NCBI GenBank assembly: GCA_029891385.1
Contig: CM057233.1
Span: 28,750,540 to 28,814,539 of the forward strand
From: Erythroxylum novogranatense
Taxonomy: Eukaryota; Streptophyta; Magnoliopsida; Malpighiales; Erythroxylaceae
Direction: 5' to 3'
Length of the DNA stretch: 64,000 nt
Shown piece by piece: positions 45,701-57,690 of the stretch (position 1 is the stretch's first letter; every line of letters begins with the position of its first letter). Position numbers and translations under genes: made by a program. The notes beneath the pieces were generated by a model. The model had not been told where the DNA came from, ran no database searches, and worked only from the letters and a program-made list of their open reading frames with translations.

Positions 45701-46586
45701 ACATCATTTAAAGCTTAAACCTTAAATGGATACATACCTAATTTAAAACCTCCTTCAAAACTTCAACTTCTAACTTTTAACTTCTACACCCACCAAAGTA
45801 CCAACCTCCTTCCCTTCTCAAGTATGCTCAAAGCTCAACTTCTAACTTTTAACTTCTACACCCACCAAAGTACCAACCTCCTTCCCTTCTCAAGTATGCT
45901 CAAAGCTCATCTTCTAGCTTTGATGGAATCAAAGAGATAAGAGGTATTGAATTTATGGAGAAGAGAGCAAAAGTCGATGGAGTTTGAGAAGAGGGTTTGA
46001 GTTTCGGATGACAATAACAAAGACTCAAAACTCATCCTTTCTTTTCTTTTAAAACAAGCAAAACCGAGAGCATTGGGAGGAGCATTAAATGAAGACTTTT
46101 AAATGGCAATTTCTCATTGGTCCACTTATATAAGAAAAGTCAAAATATTATTTGTTTAATCCAGATTAAAATTTTACTCCAATTAACTCCAATGACCCTA
46201 ATTTCAGTCCCAAAATAATATACTCAATATTACAGTACCAGTGGGTAGCGATTTTTGCTCCGAGAATCGACGGTTCGCTAATTGGCGATTTTTCGATCCG
46301 AAATTGTCTAGGAAAAATCCAGAAAAATTTCTAAAATCCTAAAATGTAAAACAATTTATGGTGCAGTCAAATGATTTTCCAAACTCAATTACTCCATTAC
46401 TTTCACGAAGTTCAATATAAAACCTAGGTAGGAAGCTGTCATGAATGCATGTATACTATGTGCATGTGCAACCAATCGATGTCGAGAAAGGCTATATGTT
46501 GTATGTGCATGCGAGATATAATTTAATATCCCGAACCCGTCCTAATTACCAAAATACCCTTTTCCTATAGGAGAGGGGAAGTTACA
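42731..46586 (-). mobile_element. 3' LTR of the Tekay element (3856 bp)
   Basis: Plus reading starts TGTAGCGCCCCCTTACC and ends GGGGAAGTTACA. A 72-bp segment is tandemly duplicated at 45764-45835 and 45836-45907, but single in the other LTR. From about 43560 to 46230 it is nearly identical to the other LTR. Divergence concentrates in 42900-43480 and in the last 350 bp, where CAG in one copy is often CGA or CG in the other. Confidence 0.93.
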
Positions 46587-46601
46587 ATTCTCCCCTCCTA
46601 A
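46587..46601 (-). other. Polypurine tract of the Tekay element
   Basis: On the minus strand AGGAGGGGAGAAT immediately precedes the TGTAAC start of the 3' LTR. Confidence 0.85.
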
Positions 46602-46624
46602 CAAAAATTTCGTCCTCGAAATTC

Positions 46625-47090
46625 TTACGATTGATCGAAAAATGAGGATCTGTCTCCTCATATGCTCCTCGGTCTCCTGGTAGCCTCCTCAGTCGAATGG
46701 TTCCTCCAAAGAACCTTCACCAGTGGAATACTCTTATTCCTCAATTGTTTCACCTGAGATCCGATAATCTGGATCGGCTCCTCCACATAACTCATATTAC
46801 TGGAGACCTCAATCTCCTGAGCCGGTATCACATGTGTCGGATCCGACCGATATCTCACGAAGCATACTCACATGAAAGCGTCATGTATGGCGAGACATCT
46901 CACTCGGTAAAGCTAGCTTTTCAGAGGCCAAAGGTCCGATCCTCTCAGTGATCTCATATGGACCAATGTACCTAGGGCTTAACTTACCCTTTCTCCCAAA
47001 TCTCAGTACACCACGCCACGGTGACACCCGTAAGAACACTCTGTCGCCCACATTATACTCAATGTCCCTCCTATGTTGATCCACATAACT
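46625..47090 (-). pseudogene. Post-integrase and chromodomain-like tail of the Tekay element
   Basis: Minus-strand VGDRVFLRVSPWRGVLRFGR, KGKLSPRYIGPYEITERIG, then RYRSDPTHVIP, VEEPIQIIGSQVKQLRNKSI and VKVLWRNHSTEEATR. The first part is the GPY/F module after integrase; the last recalls the degenerate chromodomain of Tekay elements, thought to guide insertion into heterochromatin. The frame shifts between 46881 and 46858. Confidence 0.8.
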
Positions 47091-47415
47091 CTTACATTTA
47101 TCCCGAGCGCTTGATGCGACTCCGAATCAGTCTCACTTAATCAACAGTATCCTGAATCAACTCAGGACCCTCAATCATCCTCACGCCCTCTTCATCCCAA
47201 TACAAAGGCGGTCTACCCGGTCTCCCATATAACGCCTCATACGGTGCCATCCCGATGCTACTGTGATAATGGTTGTTGTATGAAAACTCAATCGAGGGTT
47301 AAATCGATCCCACGCTCCTCGAACTCCAATACACAAGTTCAAGCATATCCTCAGCGGTTTAATCGTCCTCTCACTCGCCCATCATGCGAGGATGAAGCGT
47401 TGTCTTGAAGTTCAC

Positions 47416-48105
47416 CTAGTACCCATAGCAGCATCGCAAACTCTGCCGAACCTCAAGTAAATCTGGGATCCTGTTAAACACTATCGACCTTTGGGACCCG
47501 TGCAATCTCACTATCTCCGCCACATACTTACGGGCCAATCGATCCATAGTATTATTCTCCCTCACTGCCAAGAAATGGGCCGATTTAGTCAACCGGTCCA
47601 CTATGACCCAGATAGCGTCATGCTGCCTCGGCGTCCTAGGAAACCCCATAATGAAATCCATGGTGATTCGTTCCCATTTCCACTCCGGAATCGACAACGA
47701 ATGAAGCTTCCCTACTGGAGCCTGGTGCTCAACCTTAACCTGCTGGCACGTCAAACATCTAGACACAAACTCAGCTACCTGCTTCTTCATGCCAGGCCAC
47801 CAGAAATGTTGCTTCAGAGTGTTATACATCATGGTAGTACCAGGATGCATAGCATATGTGGCCATATGAGCCTCCTCCAATATCTCTCGCCTCAAGTCAT
47901 CCACATCAGGCACACAAAGCCTCTGTCCCATCCATAAAGTCCCATCTCTCAAGTCAAACTCAGAACTCGAATCAGCTTTTACTCTCTCAATCAGTCTAAC
48001 CAAAACAGCATCCTTGTCCTGAACTCTCCCGATCCGCCCAATAGCATCGGTCTCGGTTTCAATGTAGCCAATAAGACTCCATCTGCTCCGATTCATCTCG
48101 AACAT
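47416..48105 (-). pseudogene. Integrase of the Tekay element
   Basis: 229 open codons on the minus strand. Zinc-binding region HMATYAMHPGTTMMYNTL, FWWPGMKKQVAEFVSRCLTC, then the core ITMDFIMGFPRTPRQHDAIW and VDRLTKSAHFLAVRE with the first catalytic Asp. The second catalytic block reads VFNRIPDLLE where SDRDP is expected, so the Asp is lost and the frame then shifts near 47430. The remainder (47410-47091) is fragmented. Confidence 0.9.
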
Positions 48106-48285
48106 TCAAAGCTCTCAATCAATCAAGTTAGGCAACCTCATAGCTTTGAATCGAAGGCAGATTAGTATGTGACTTCCTACTCGAGCATCTCGCCACCACA
48201 TTAGCTTTCCCCGGTGATACTCGATAAGATACAGTCATAATCCTTCAATAACTCAAGCCACCTCCTCATCTCAAATTCAACTCTC

Positions 48286-48513
48286 TCAGCTCGAGAAGTA
48301 TCTCAAACTCTTGTGGTCGGTGAAGATTTGAAAAGTCTCACCATCTGTGTAATGCCTCCAAATCTTGATGCAAACACAAGCTGCAGCTAGTTCTAAATCA
48401 TGAACAGGATAATTTATCTCGTGAGACCTTAAGCATCTCGAGGCATAGGCAATGACTCTACCATGCTGCATCAGAACACATCCCAATCCCTGATGTGATG
48501 CATCATTGTACAC
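48286..48513 (-). pseudogene. RNase H of the Tekay element
   Basis: 75 codons, [40 protein letters not shown] and [15 protein letters not shown], showing the Asp, Glu and Asp catalytic positions. Frame is lost on both sides, toward RT at 48560 and toward integrase at 48105. Confidence 0.88.
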
Positions 48514-48559
48514 CTCAAATCCTCAGGTCTAGATGGAATAGCTAACACCGGTGCGAGAG

Positions 48560-49260
48560 TCAACCGATGTTTGACTCCTCAGCTCTTGACACTCTTGATC
48601 CATCCGAATGGCACATTCTTCCTCGAAGTTTTGTCGGAGGGGTGAGATCAATAAAACCCTCGACAAACCTTCGGTAATAACCCGCTAATCCGAGGAAACT
48701 CCGAATCTCCGGCACATTCCTAGGAGCTTCCCACTTCAGCACTGCCTCAACCTTACTCGAATCCACCTGAATACCCTCTCCAGTCACTATATGCCCCAAA
48801 ATATCACTCGATCTAGCGAATTCACACTTTGAATTTGGCGTAACAAGCTATCTCTCCTCATAAATCGTAACACAATCCTCAAATGCTCACCATGCTTACG
48901 CTCATTCCTCGAATACACTAGAATGTCATCAATGAAAACAATAACAAACCGATCCGGTGGGGCTGAAATACCTTATCCATCAAAGCCGTGAAGGTGCGGG
49001 CATTAGTTAACCTAAGCGGCATCACTAGAAACTCGAAATGCCCATACCGCTCTCTGAAGGCACTCTTAGGCACATCGGCCTCTGCAATCTTCAATCGATA
49101 ATAACCGGATCGCAGATCCAACTTGGTGAATACCGAGCTCCCTCGCAATCGATCAAATAAGTCATCAATCCTAGGCGGTGGATACTTATTCTTCTTGTCA
49201 CCCGATTAAGCGCCTATAATCGATGCACTGACCTCAAAGTCCCATCCTTTTCTTCACAAA
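48560..49260 (-). pseudogene. Reverse transcriptase of the Tekay element
   Basis: Minus-strand [40 protein letters not shown], catalytic FIDD at 48925-48936 ([10 protein letters not shown]), then the connection domain [20 protein letters not shown] and [15 protein letters not shown]. Several single-base shifts divide the blocks. Confidence 0.9.
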
Positions 49261-49587
49261 CAAAGCTGGAGCTCCCATGGTGAGACTTGGGTCTAATAAA
49301 CCCTTCTCCAACAACTCCCAGAATCGAGCCTTGGCTCCCTCGGCCCACAGGTGCCATCCTATATGGAGGTATAGATATAGGTGCGACTGCAACGAGGTCA
49401 ATGGTAAACTCGTCTCCGATCCCAGTAAACCCAGTAACTCATCAGAAACACATCGGAAATTCCCCAACCACGGAATATCCGAAGCCTCTGCTCAACTCTG
49501 GTGTCAACCACATGAGGCGGTATGCCTCACAACCTCCCGCATCAATCTCGGGGCCTAAGGAAAGAGATCATCCGGTGGCACCGCCGA

Positions 49588-49990
49588 CTAACTCCTCTCG
49601 AACTTTGCTCTAGGGTGACCGGGAGACTCCAACACTGACCTCCTTGGTATAGCGGTCCATGATAGCCCTATGGGCGATAAGCGATCCATCCCCGTAATCA
49701 CATTGATCTCTCTCAAAGGTAATACTATAAGGTCGCCCTCAATCTTCGCTTGATCAATCTGGATCGAGCATCCCTGAACCTCTCCTAATCGATAGTAGTA
49801 CTGAGGTGTACTCACCTCTAGCCCATCTTGTAGCATCTCCTTATCCCCATGCAATTTACATGCCATATGAGGTGCAATGAAAGAATGTGTGGATCCAGGA
49901 TCCAGCAGAGCAAATGCCTCAATATCGAAAGGAGAAGCATACCACCACAACATCGGGGAATCTGGGCCTCCTGCGCGTCATGGCGTATAC
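49588..49990 (-). pseudogene. Protease of the Tekay element
   Basis: Minus-strand AFALLDPGSTHSFIAPHMAC: the catalytic Asp-Ser-Gly is Asp-Pro-Gly here, which should abolish activity. Downstream CSIQIDQAKIEGDLIVLPLR and GMDRLSPIG follow the family order. The stretch 49261-49587, between protease and RT, is only partly readable. Confidence 0.85.
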
Positions 49991-49999
49991 TCGCTTTGG

Positions 50000-50930
50000 G
50001 GCTGTGGTCGGTGCCCGACCCTCGATCCTCACAAAGGACCCTCGGCTCTACCACGGCCTCTACCTCGGCCCTCCGTCCGGATCCACCCACTCTACTCACA
50101 TGCAGTCAGTCTACTCCCGACTCGTCCCTTACTACCAAAGAAGTTGAACTCTCAAAGTATTGGGCAATCCACGACTGATGCTCCGTCGAGCCGCACCTCA
50201 AGCAGGCTCGGTAAGCCACCAACACTCCCCATCTGTGTCTCCTCTCACAATGTGGGCACTGCTGGAGAAATTTTTCCAGCCCCCGCCACTACCACTACCG
50301 GTCGATCCAAATCTCCCCTCGCCTAAAACCAGGTGTCTCGAACCTCCCGGAGACACGAAAGTCACATACAGCGCTTACTAAAGCTCTTGCAGGGAGCCAC
50401 GACTATCATTTGGGCCGCTTACCCGGGACCCAATCTCAACTGTCTGTCTCATCATTTGCCCACTCTAGCAGAGCAGCCCTCAACTCAATAAATGTACCCA
50501 TGTCTGACCGAGCCAACCTGGTACGGATCTCAGTATTGAGGCCATTCTCGAACCTCCGGCACTTATCAGATCCATCAGCTCATTAAATTTCACCTCATAT
50601 TCGGCCACCGACATCCAACCCTGCTTCAGTTCCAGAAACTCCTGCATCTTTATATCAAGATAAACCTTGGGCATATAATTATCCCTGAAGGCCCTCAGAA
50701 ACTCAGCCCATGATAGTAAGCAAGGCCTGGTGGTACTGCCTGGCACAGTCTTCCACCACTTATATGCTGGGCCCTGCAACAGTGACACCGCATAATCGAA
50801 CCTCTCATCAGGTTCGCAGTCCATCTGGTCGAAGACTCTCTCGAAGACTCCCTACTTGCTCCCACTAATCCTTCGTCAGCTGGCTGCTCAACCTGATCAC
50901 CTAATGCAGAAGACCTAAAACAAAACAAAA
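50000..50930 (-). pseudogene. Gag of the Tekay element
   Basis: Minus-strand FDYAVSLLQGPAYKWWKTVP, LSWAEFLRAFRDNYMPKVYL and MSVAEYEVKFNELMD form the retrotransposon gag domain (50824-50560). The zinc finger near 50260-50165 reads CPHCERRHR, then after a shift ACLRCGSTEHQ. There are frameshifts between 50560 and 50260. Confidence 0.88.
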
Positions 50931-50994
50931 ATTCTGATCAGTTTCCAATAGTTCCATCCGATTCATACCTACATTGTTACTATTCCCAAAAGAT

Positions 50995-51020
50995 GCCAAA
51001 CCATGCCCTGATACCACCAA
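50995..51020 (-). other. Primer binding site of the Tekay element
   Basis: Minus-strand TGGTGGTATCAGGGCATGG begins just inside the 5' LTR. TGGTATCAGGGC resembles the initiator tRNA-Met site used by this lineage. Confidence 0.8.
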
Positions 51021-51021
51021 A

Positions 51022-54000
51022 TGTAGCGCCCCCTTACCATAGGGTATCCACCGGAACGCCCGTAGGTCATTCCGATACATATCCTACGACAAGAGACCAC
51101 TACCGACAACAACCACTACACTCCTCATGGCATCACAATCATAAGACAAGTAATAAGACATTGACCACTTTTAAAACCAAATTAGATTCCATTTCATTCA
51201 CTCAAACTTCGATAATTTACAAACTGTCAATATGTTTAGTTTACATGCTCCAAAACACTACTCACTAAATGACATCTTGTAATGTACAAAAGACAGATCT
51301 AACTATAGGTCTCAAAAGAAAGCCCGGTGACCGACCTTTGAGCCATCGCTTTCTCGTCAATCCACAAGATCTTACTCTACGACCACGAGGGAGCTATCTG
51401 TCTACACTTAGGCACGAAAAATAGATTGCAATTTTGGATGAGTTTGCGAACTCAATGAGAAACCATCATTGATGGTTCTCACAATTCATGCATCATATAA
51501 GCATGATACAATACTCATTCAACAATTATACAAAACACACGATTGAAACAATCACAAGACAATTACGATATCTGATCTCGAGCGATATATAGAACCGGTC
51601 AAAACATTGCCAAATATTGATCTAGTATGCAATGCACATGTGACTCTTTTCGATTCATTTCAGATTGTGACCGAGCGCATAAAAAGTGATCAAGTATAGA
51701 CGCGTGGGGAGAATTATCTCCGTTGAGCTCGAGGCTCGGTTCGATATATCGAGCTCAGGCTCGGTTCAAGATCTGATGGCGTCTCGGTTCACAACTTTCC
51801 TTTTAACGATGTGATGCATTTGTGCATGAATGCACATGGTCCATAGCGATAAACATGGTATTTCACGGTCAATATTCAGTCCAATTATACGGTCTCATTA
51901 AGCGGTCAATAAAACCACATGTAGTCCACGTAATCCCGTAGGCAATCAATTCACAGTAATAATCCAAGTAATCCCCGTAGGGCAATCAAATCACAGTAAA
52001 CACATAGATTAGAATAACCAACTAGGTTACTCACCTAATAACTTCCACGTTAGTGCCGGGAAGTCTCTGCCAAGTCCGTGGAACGATGGTCCACTTGAGC
52101 CTCTATAGCAAATTAAATGAATAACCATTACTAACTGTGTACTTTAAATGACTAAACAATGCACATGGAATCACTAAAAATGTGTATAATGCATGTTCAT
52201 GGCATTCCCGGCCCTAATCCAATATTTTCTCAAAATAAAATTTTATCAAAAATTAGGAATCCATAGGCGCTGACGGTGCGCAATTCGGACCTCTATTGGT
52301 CCCCAATTAAATAAAACAGTGATTCACTGTTCCGTTACCCGGGACTACGTCAAATTCCCGTCTAAAAATCCCGAATCTCTCAGAAAAGGAAATTAAATAT
52401 TCAATGAATCCGATGCCTCTAGAATCAGGTCAATCGGACGTCGGACGGAAAAGTTATTCACGAAAGAAACCAAAACTCAACAATTTATATTTTTATATAT
52501 AACCCTTATTTCCCTTTATTTTCTGATTTCCAACCAAACTTCCAACACCCATAACTCTTTCTACACATTTCTGAAAATGCAAACTATACCTTGTTGGAAA
52601 GATTATGAAAAGCTCTACAATTCTCAAGAAGACCATAAAATCAATTCCAACCCTAAGGGTGTCAAATATCCTATCAAAGCTACTGCCTACTCAAAATGGA
52701 TCAACACAGGACAGTATCTTCCTAATTCGAGAACTCACTGATTATTCAGTTAAAAATTACCACAAAAATATGATCAATAATTTAACAATGTCCTCAACAA
52801 CTTTCATGAACAACCCAAAATCAAATTCTATTTCTAAACAAGTCAATTAATTCATTCAATGTTACTGTCCCTGAAATCCTCCAATTTGGGCAGTAACCTT
52901 ATAACAAGCATAACTCCTGTATACAAGTCAGTAAAATCAGAACTTTATATCCATGAAAAGATAACATCTCAAACTTCAATTTTCATGAAGCACTCATCAT
53001 CCAATTCGATCTCTATCAATTTCAAAACTGTTATGGAAGCTACTGTTATGATCAGCCATTCATAACCTAATGTAGGGTCAATTTTTGAAAAATCATAACT
53101 CCCAATTCTGACTTCTAAAAATTACACACCATATATCAATTTCAAGGTAATCTCTTCCTATAAAATTCTTCAGAAGCTCACTCACACCAATTCAGTCCAC
53201 ATAAAATGTTAAAATTGCCTCCAATCCGAAAACTCACAAAATCACACTTAGACTAGGTTTCATCAAAATGCTCAAAACCAGGCAATAGTAATCAGTTCAT
53301 ATCTCCCAATATACAACTCTAAAAATAGCAAGATCAGTAGCAATGGAAAGCTAATTAAATATTCTACAACTTTCATGCAGACCATTCGCCCTAATTCCAT
53401 CTCAATTAATTAAGAAAAATCAGCAAAGTTCATATGTTGTGGTTTCGGTTACTGTTCACAGGCAATGGAACAGTAACTTTCCATTCAAAAATTCACCCTT
53501 CTATCATTAAAATTCAACAACACCTATTTCACACTAAATTGAAGCCAACATCCCAAAGTTTCAGTGGCCACTAACCTTACCTCATTTGCATTTCTACACA
53601 ATAAATTATGAATAAAACAGGAACATCAATTAAAACCTTAATTTTCCAGATTTAGTGTTAACCTTAGATCTATCATTTCCAATGCCTTTTTCACATCACT
53701 AGACATCCAATTAAATACAAATTAGGTCTTACCACATTCCTACATATACTAGGGCTAATACTGAAAAATTGCAGCACTTAATTCCTCAATTCAGATACCC
53801 AAATAATCATCCATATTCCATTTAAAATCAAGCCATATCACTACTTTCAATTCATCAAACACTTAGCCTCACACCCATTACTTCAAACCATATTAATCAT
53901 CACTTTAATGCATACCTGAACCTAATAAATGCTCTAAACCTTTTATTAATCACTCCTTACTATCATGACATTTAATTCCATATACAAACATCATTTAAAG

Positions 54001-54846
54001 CTTAAACCTTAAATGGATACATACCTAATTTAAAACCTCCTTCAAAACTTCAACTTCTAACTTTTAACTTCTACACCCACCAAAGTACCAACCTCCTTCC
54101 CTTCTCAAGTATGCTCAAAGCTCATCTTCTAGCTTTGATGGAATCAAAGAGATAAGAAGTATTGAATTTATGGAGAAGAGAGCAAAAGTCGATGGAGTTT
54201 GAGAAGAGGGTTTGAGTTTCGGATGACAATAACAAAGACTCAAAACTCATCCTTTCTTTTCTTTTAAAACAAGAAAAACCGAGAGCATTGGGAGGGAGCA
54301 TTAAATGAAGACTTTTAAATGACAATTTCTCATTGGTCCACTTATATAAGAAAAGTCAAAATATTATTTGTTTAATCCAGATTAAAATTTTACTCAAAAT
54401 ATTATTTGTTTAATCCAGATTAAAATTTTACTCCAATTAACTCCAATGACCCTAATTTCAGTCTCAAAATAATATACCCAATATTACAGTACCAATGGGT
54501 AGCGATTTTGCTACGAGAATCAATAGGTTAATTAATTGGCGATTTTTCCGTCCGAAATTGTCTCCTAAAAATCCAGAAAAATTCCTAAAATCCCTAAAAT
54601 GTAAAACAATTTATGGTGCAGTCCAAATGATTTTCCAAACTCAATTACTCCATTAATTTCACACAGAAGCTCAATATAAAACCTAGGCCGGAAACTGTCA
54701 TGAATGCATGTATACTATGTGCATGTGCAACCAATCAGTAATCAAAAAGGCTATATGCTGTATATGCATGCCGAGATATAATTTAATATCCCGAACCCAT
54801 CCTAATTACCAAAATACCCTTTTCCTATAGGAGAGTGGATGTTACA
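51022..54846 (-). mobile_element. 5' LTR of the Tekay element (3825 bp)
   Basis: Plus reading starts TGTAGCGCCCCCTTACC and ends GTGGATGTTACA. A 38-bp segment is tandemly duplicated (54356-54393 and 54394-54431) and single in the other LTR. Short open frames such as 52605-52850 recur in both LTRs and are not genes. Confidence 0.93.
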
Positions 54847-54851
54847 ATGAA

Positions 54852-55898
54852 CATCAAGTCACGACCATGAATATCAAAATGCACGACCGTGAGCTTCATA
54901 TCACAACCATGCATCAGGGTTCACAACTGTGAACCTCAACATTGCAACTCACAGCTTCACGACTTTAACTTTTGCCACTTAGTTGCCTAAAACCTTATTT
55001 TTTGTATAAATAGAACATGTTGACGACAAAATAAGCATACATCATTTTTAAGACTTCGTGCAAGATAGAAACTTAATATTTTGAGATATCCATGGAGAGC
55101 TAACCCTCCTGAACCTATTTGAGAGGTAAAATCGATGCTTAGAGTCACAGTTAAGCATATCTTTTCATTGTTTAATGTTGAATCTCACTCTTTATCAATT
55201 GTTATCATTGTTTTATGTTTATTAACTTAGGTATTGTAAAGATGATCTGAATGTGTTCGTTGGATTGTTTTACTACAAACCCATTGCTAGAATCTTCAAT
55301 ATAATACATAATTGTTATGATTGAGATTCATTTGTAGCTACTAATGACATTGAATCATTAGGAATAACATAATGTAGGTTAGATAACATGAACTCGTGTG
55401 GTTATTGCTTATATTGGTCTATTTTTCATATCATAATGTGGTTGCTCAATTAAATCTAAAGAGTTTGTTCTAGGTTGTTTGGTAGTTAGGTTTAATTAAA
55501 GAGCTCGTTTTAATTAAACACGATCTAAGGAAAAATCGAGATTAACAAAACTCGTTGTTAGTCTACAATCAATAGTTTTAGGAGAGATGTGAAGCACTAT
55601 AACAATGAAATATGTTTAATCGTGTGTAGGTCAAGATTATTCCAAGAACTAGATTTTTTTATCACTTTTGATTATTTTATATAATTTGCTTTTGTTGGTT
55701 AAATTTCATTTTGTTTTCTAAATCGCATCAAACCAACCCCCCCCCCCCCCCCTCTTTTATTTCCTTAACTTCCAATTATTTTCATTGCAAAAATTAAATG
55801 TACATTCCCTATGGATACGATCCTGACTCACCACTTTTACAAATTTTTGTTGTCCAAAATTAGGTTAATTTTGATGGTGCACTCGACATGCCTTACCA
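54852..55898 (+). mobile_element. Athila-like 5' LTR, main part (start at about 42701)
   Basis: Ends CCTTACCA directly before a divergent Athila-type PBS. The first 30 bp (42701-42730, TGTTGCAGTG...) is on the far side of the Tekay insertion, as shown by the ATGAA duplication. Total length is about 1.08 kb. It contains TGTATAAATAG near 55003 (TATA-like), dyad motifs such as CACGACCGTG at 54850-54970, and a C16 run near 55737-55752. Confidence 0.7.
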
Positions 55899-55902
55899 AA
55901 TT

Positions 55903-56745
55903 TTGGCAGCGTTATAGGGGATTGTGGTACTCTAATTTTTGTTCTTTATTTTAATTGGTGTTGTGTATATATAATTGTTAATAATCATTTCTTTTAGTTA
56001 TTTTTTAATCTTTACACATTTGTTAATTTTGGTGTATGGTAGTAACAAGATCTCCTCATAGAGAACCTGTGCAATTTGATCTAGAGATTGAAAGGACATT
56101 GCAGAGATTATGAAGGGAAGCTAGACCAACTCTAGAAGTATAACAAGAGTTTGATTTTGAAGAAACAATGACAAATCTAAGAACATTGAGGGAGTTGGAT
56201 GCACTAGAATTAACTCAAAAGCACTTATGCGTTATATTTCCTAATTTTGTTAAGCATGTTACCTTTGACCTTAAGTCTGGATTAATACATTTTTTGCCTA
56301 ATTTTCATAGTCTTGTACGTAAGGATGCTCATAAGCATCTCAATGAGCTGGATGTGGTATGTCTGAGTATGAAGCCTCCAGGGGTGACAGACAAGCAAAT
56401 CATATTGAGTGCTTTCCCATTTTCATGAAAAGATGCTACAAAGGATTGGTTATTTGATCTACGTAATGGGAGTGTGAACATGGATAGAGATGAAGAGGTT
56501 ATTTTTTTAAAAATATTTTCTAGCATCAAAGAGAGCTAATATACGGAAGGAAATCTGTGGCATATTACAAGTATTGGGAACACTTCAAAAGGCAATGAGA
56601 TAGTTGTCCACATCACAACATATCAGAGTAACTTCTTATCCAGTATTTTTATGAAGGACTTGTTAAGTGAAAATGACTTCACGATTAATAATTTTGTTGA
56701 TAATCAAAAAATGATAATGTTTGAAATAAATGAACTATTCTGATG
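55903..56745 (+). pseudogene. Athila-like gag fragment with PBS
   Basis: TTTGGCAGCGTTATAGGGGA at about 55902-55921 is a decayed form of the Athila-type PBS (usually TGGCGCCGTTGCCGGGGA). The gag follows: MTNLRTLRELDALE at 56168, HVTFDLKSGLIHFLPNF, LNELDVVCLSMKPPGVTDKQ, LSAFPFS, then DATKDWLFDLRNGSVN and, after stops and shifts, RKEICGIL and PHHNISE-like text. It is cut off at 56750 by the second SIRE-like element. The remainder is presumably beyond the window. Confidence 0.75.
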
Positions 56746-56749
56746 ATTG

Positions 56750-57623
56750 TGTTAAGTGTGTAGTGCCAAAACACAGAAGAAGTTCGAAGACTAAGAAGAA
56801 GTTTCGAAGACTAAAAAGATCATTAAGAAGAAGTTCACTAAGAAGAAGTTTCGAAGACTAAGAAGAAGTTCACTAAGAAGAAGTTTCAAGACTAAAAAGA
56901 AGTTCACTAAGAAGAAGTTCCACAACTAAGAAGAAGCAGTTTGAGTTAGTTACATAACTCAACTGAATAACAATTTCTACAAGAAGCAAAATGCAAGAAA
57001 CAAGAAGCAAGAAGCAAGAAACAGTTATCAAGATTCAAGACGCGGTTGGAGACTTAGGCTATAAATATTGTCGTAGTCAAAGGTTGAACAATCTTTATGC
57101 TTACAAGTTATTACTTACAAAAATTTTGTATACAAAGTGCGATATACGAGAGCAAACATTACTGTAACAAAAGCTCACATTATCTTTCTAGTGAGAGAAA
57201 GAAAAGGTTGAGAGCCTGGAGAGGCTAAGATAGCTGAAAGAATACTCAGTGCAGGATACCTGAAGAGGCTCTGGAAGAGAGGAAAGTATACATGTAAATT
57301 TGACGAAGTATAGTGAAAACTTATAAGGAGTTTGAGGACATGACGTAGCCCAAGGTTTGGGGTGAACCAGTATAAAAATCGCATTGTCTATCTTCTAACT
57401 CTTTACTCTTAAATACTCTTGTTCTTATACAAGTTATTTGTGATTTAACTAAGTAATTTGTGATTTAACTAAGTAACTATTTGGTATTCATTTAATACTT
57501 GAAAAGTTTCCTTTTCAAGAAATATCAAAGGTTTAGTGTATTCACAAAAAGATTACATATCCCCCCTTCTTGTGTACTTTGTATATTGTACGTGAGTTCT
57601 ATATTAACGTGTGATTTACTTCA
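56750..57623 (+). mobile_element. 5' LTR of the second SIRE-like element (874 bp)
   Basis: Starts TGTTAAGTGTGTAGTGCC and ends GTGATTTACTTCA. Its left part is a purine-rich repeat (AAGAAGAAGTTCACTAAG units at 56780-56940), analogous in place to the array in the other SIRE LTR but different in sequence. The 3' LTR is outside the window. Confidence 0.82.
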
Positions 57624-57625
57624 AT

Positions 57626-57637
57626 TGGTATCAGAGC
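57626..57637 (+). other. Primer binding site, initiator tRNA-Met type
   Basis: TGGTATCAGAGC, two bases after the 5' LTR, identical to the site of the first SIRE-like element. Confidence 0.9.
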
Positions 57638-57690
57638 TCAATTTTTAAGAACAACCTTTACACAGTGAGGATAAAGTTCCATGGCAGAAT

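Larger units (their letters stand above)
42731..54846 (-). mobile_element. Tekay/Del-type Ty3/gypsy chromovirus, full length (12.1 kb), minus strand
   Basis: A perfect ATGAA duplication (42726-42730, 54847-54851) flanks LTRs of 3856 and 3825 bp. On the minus strand the order is 5' LTR, PBS, gag with CHC-type zinc finger, protease, RT, RNase H, integrase, a chromodomain-like tail, polypurine tract, 3' LTR. The very long LTRs and the gag finger (CPHCERRHR, ACLRCGSTEHQ) suit the Tekay/Del lineage. It inserted into the 5' LTR of an Athila-like element. Confidence 0.93.

Noticed and set aside
52605..53065. Serine-rich frames in the right Tekay LTR (and 44374-44565 in the left)
   Set aside because: They recur at equivalent positions in both LTRs with different lengths because of single-base differences; LTR sequence is non-coding.
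42731..54846. Two separate solo LTRs rather than one element
   Set aside because: PBS, gag-pol and polypurine tract between them, same orientation, and matching ATGAA duplications only at the outer ends.
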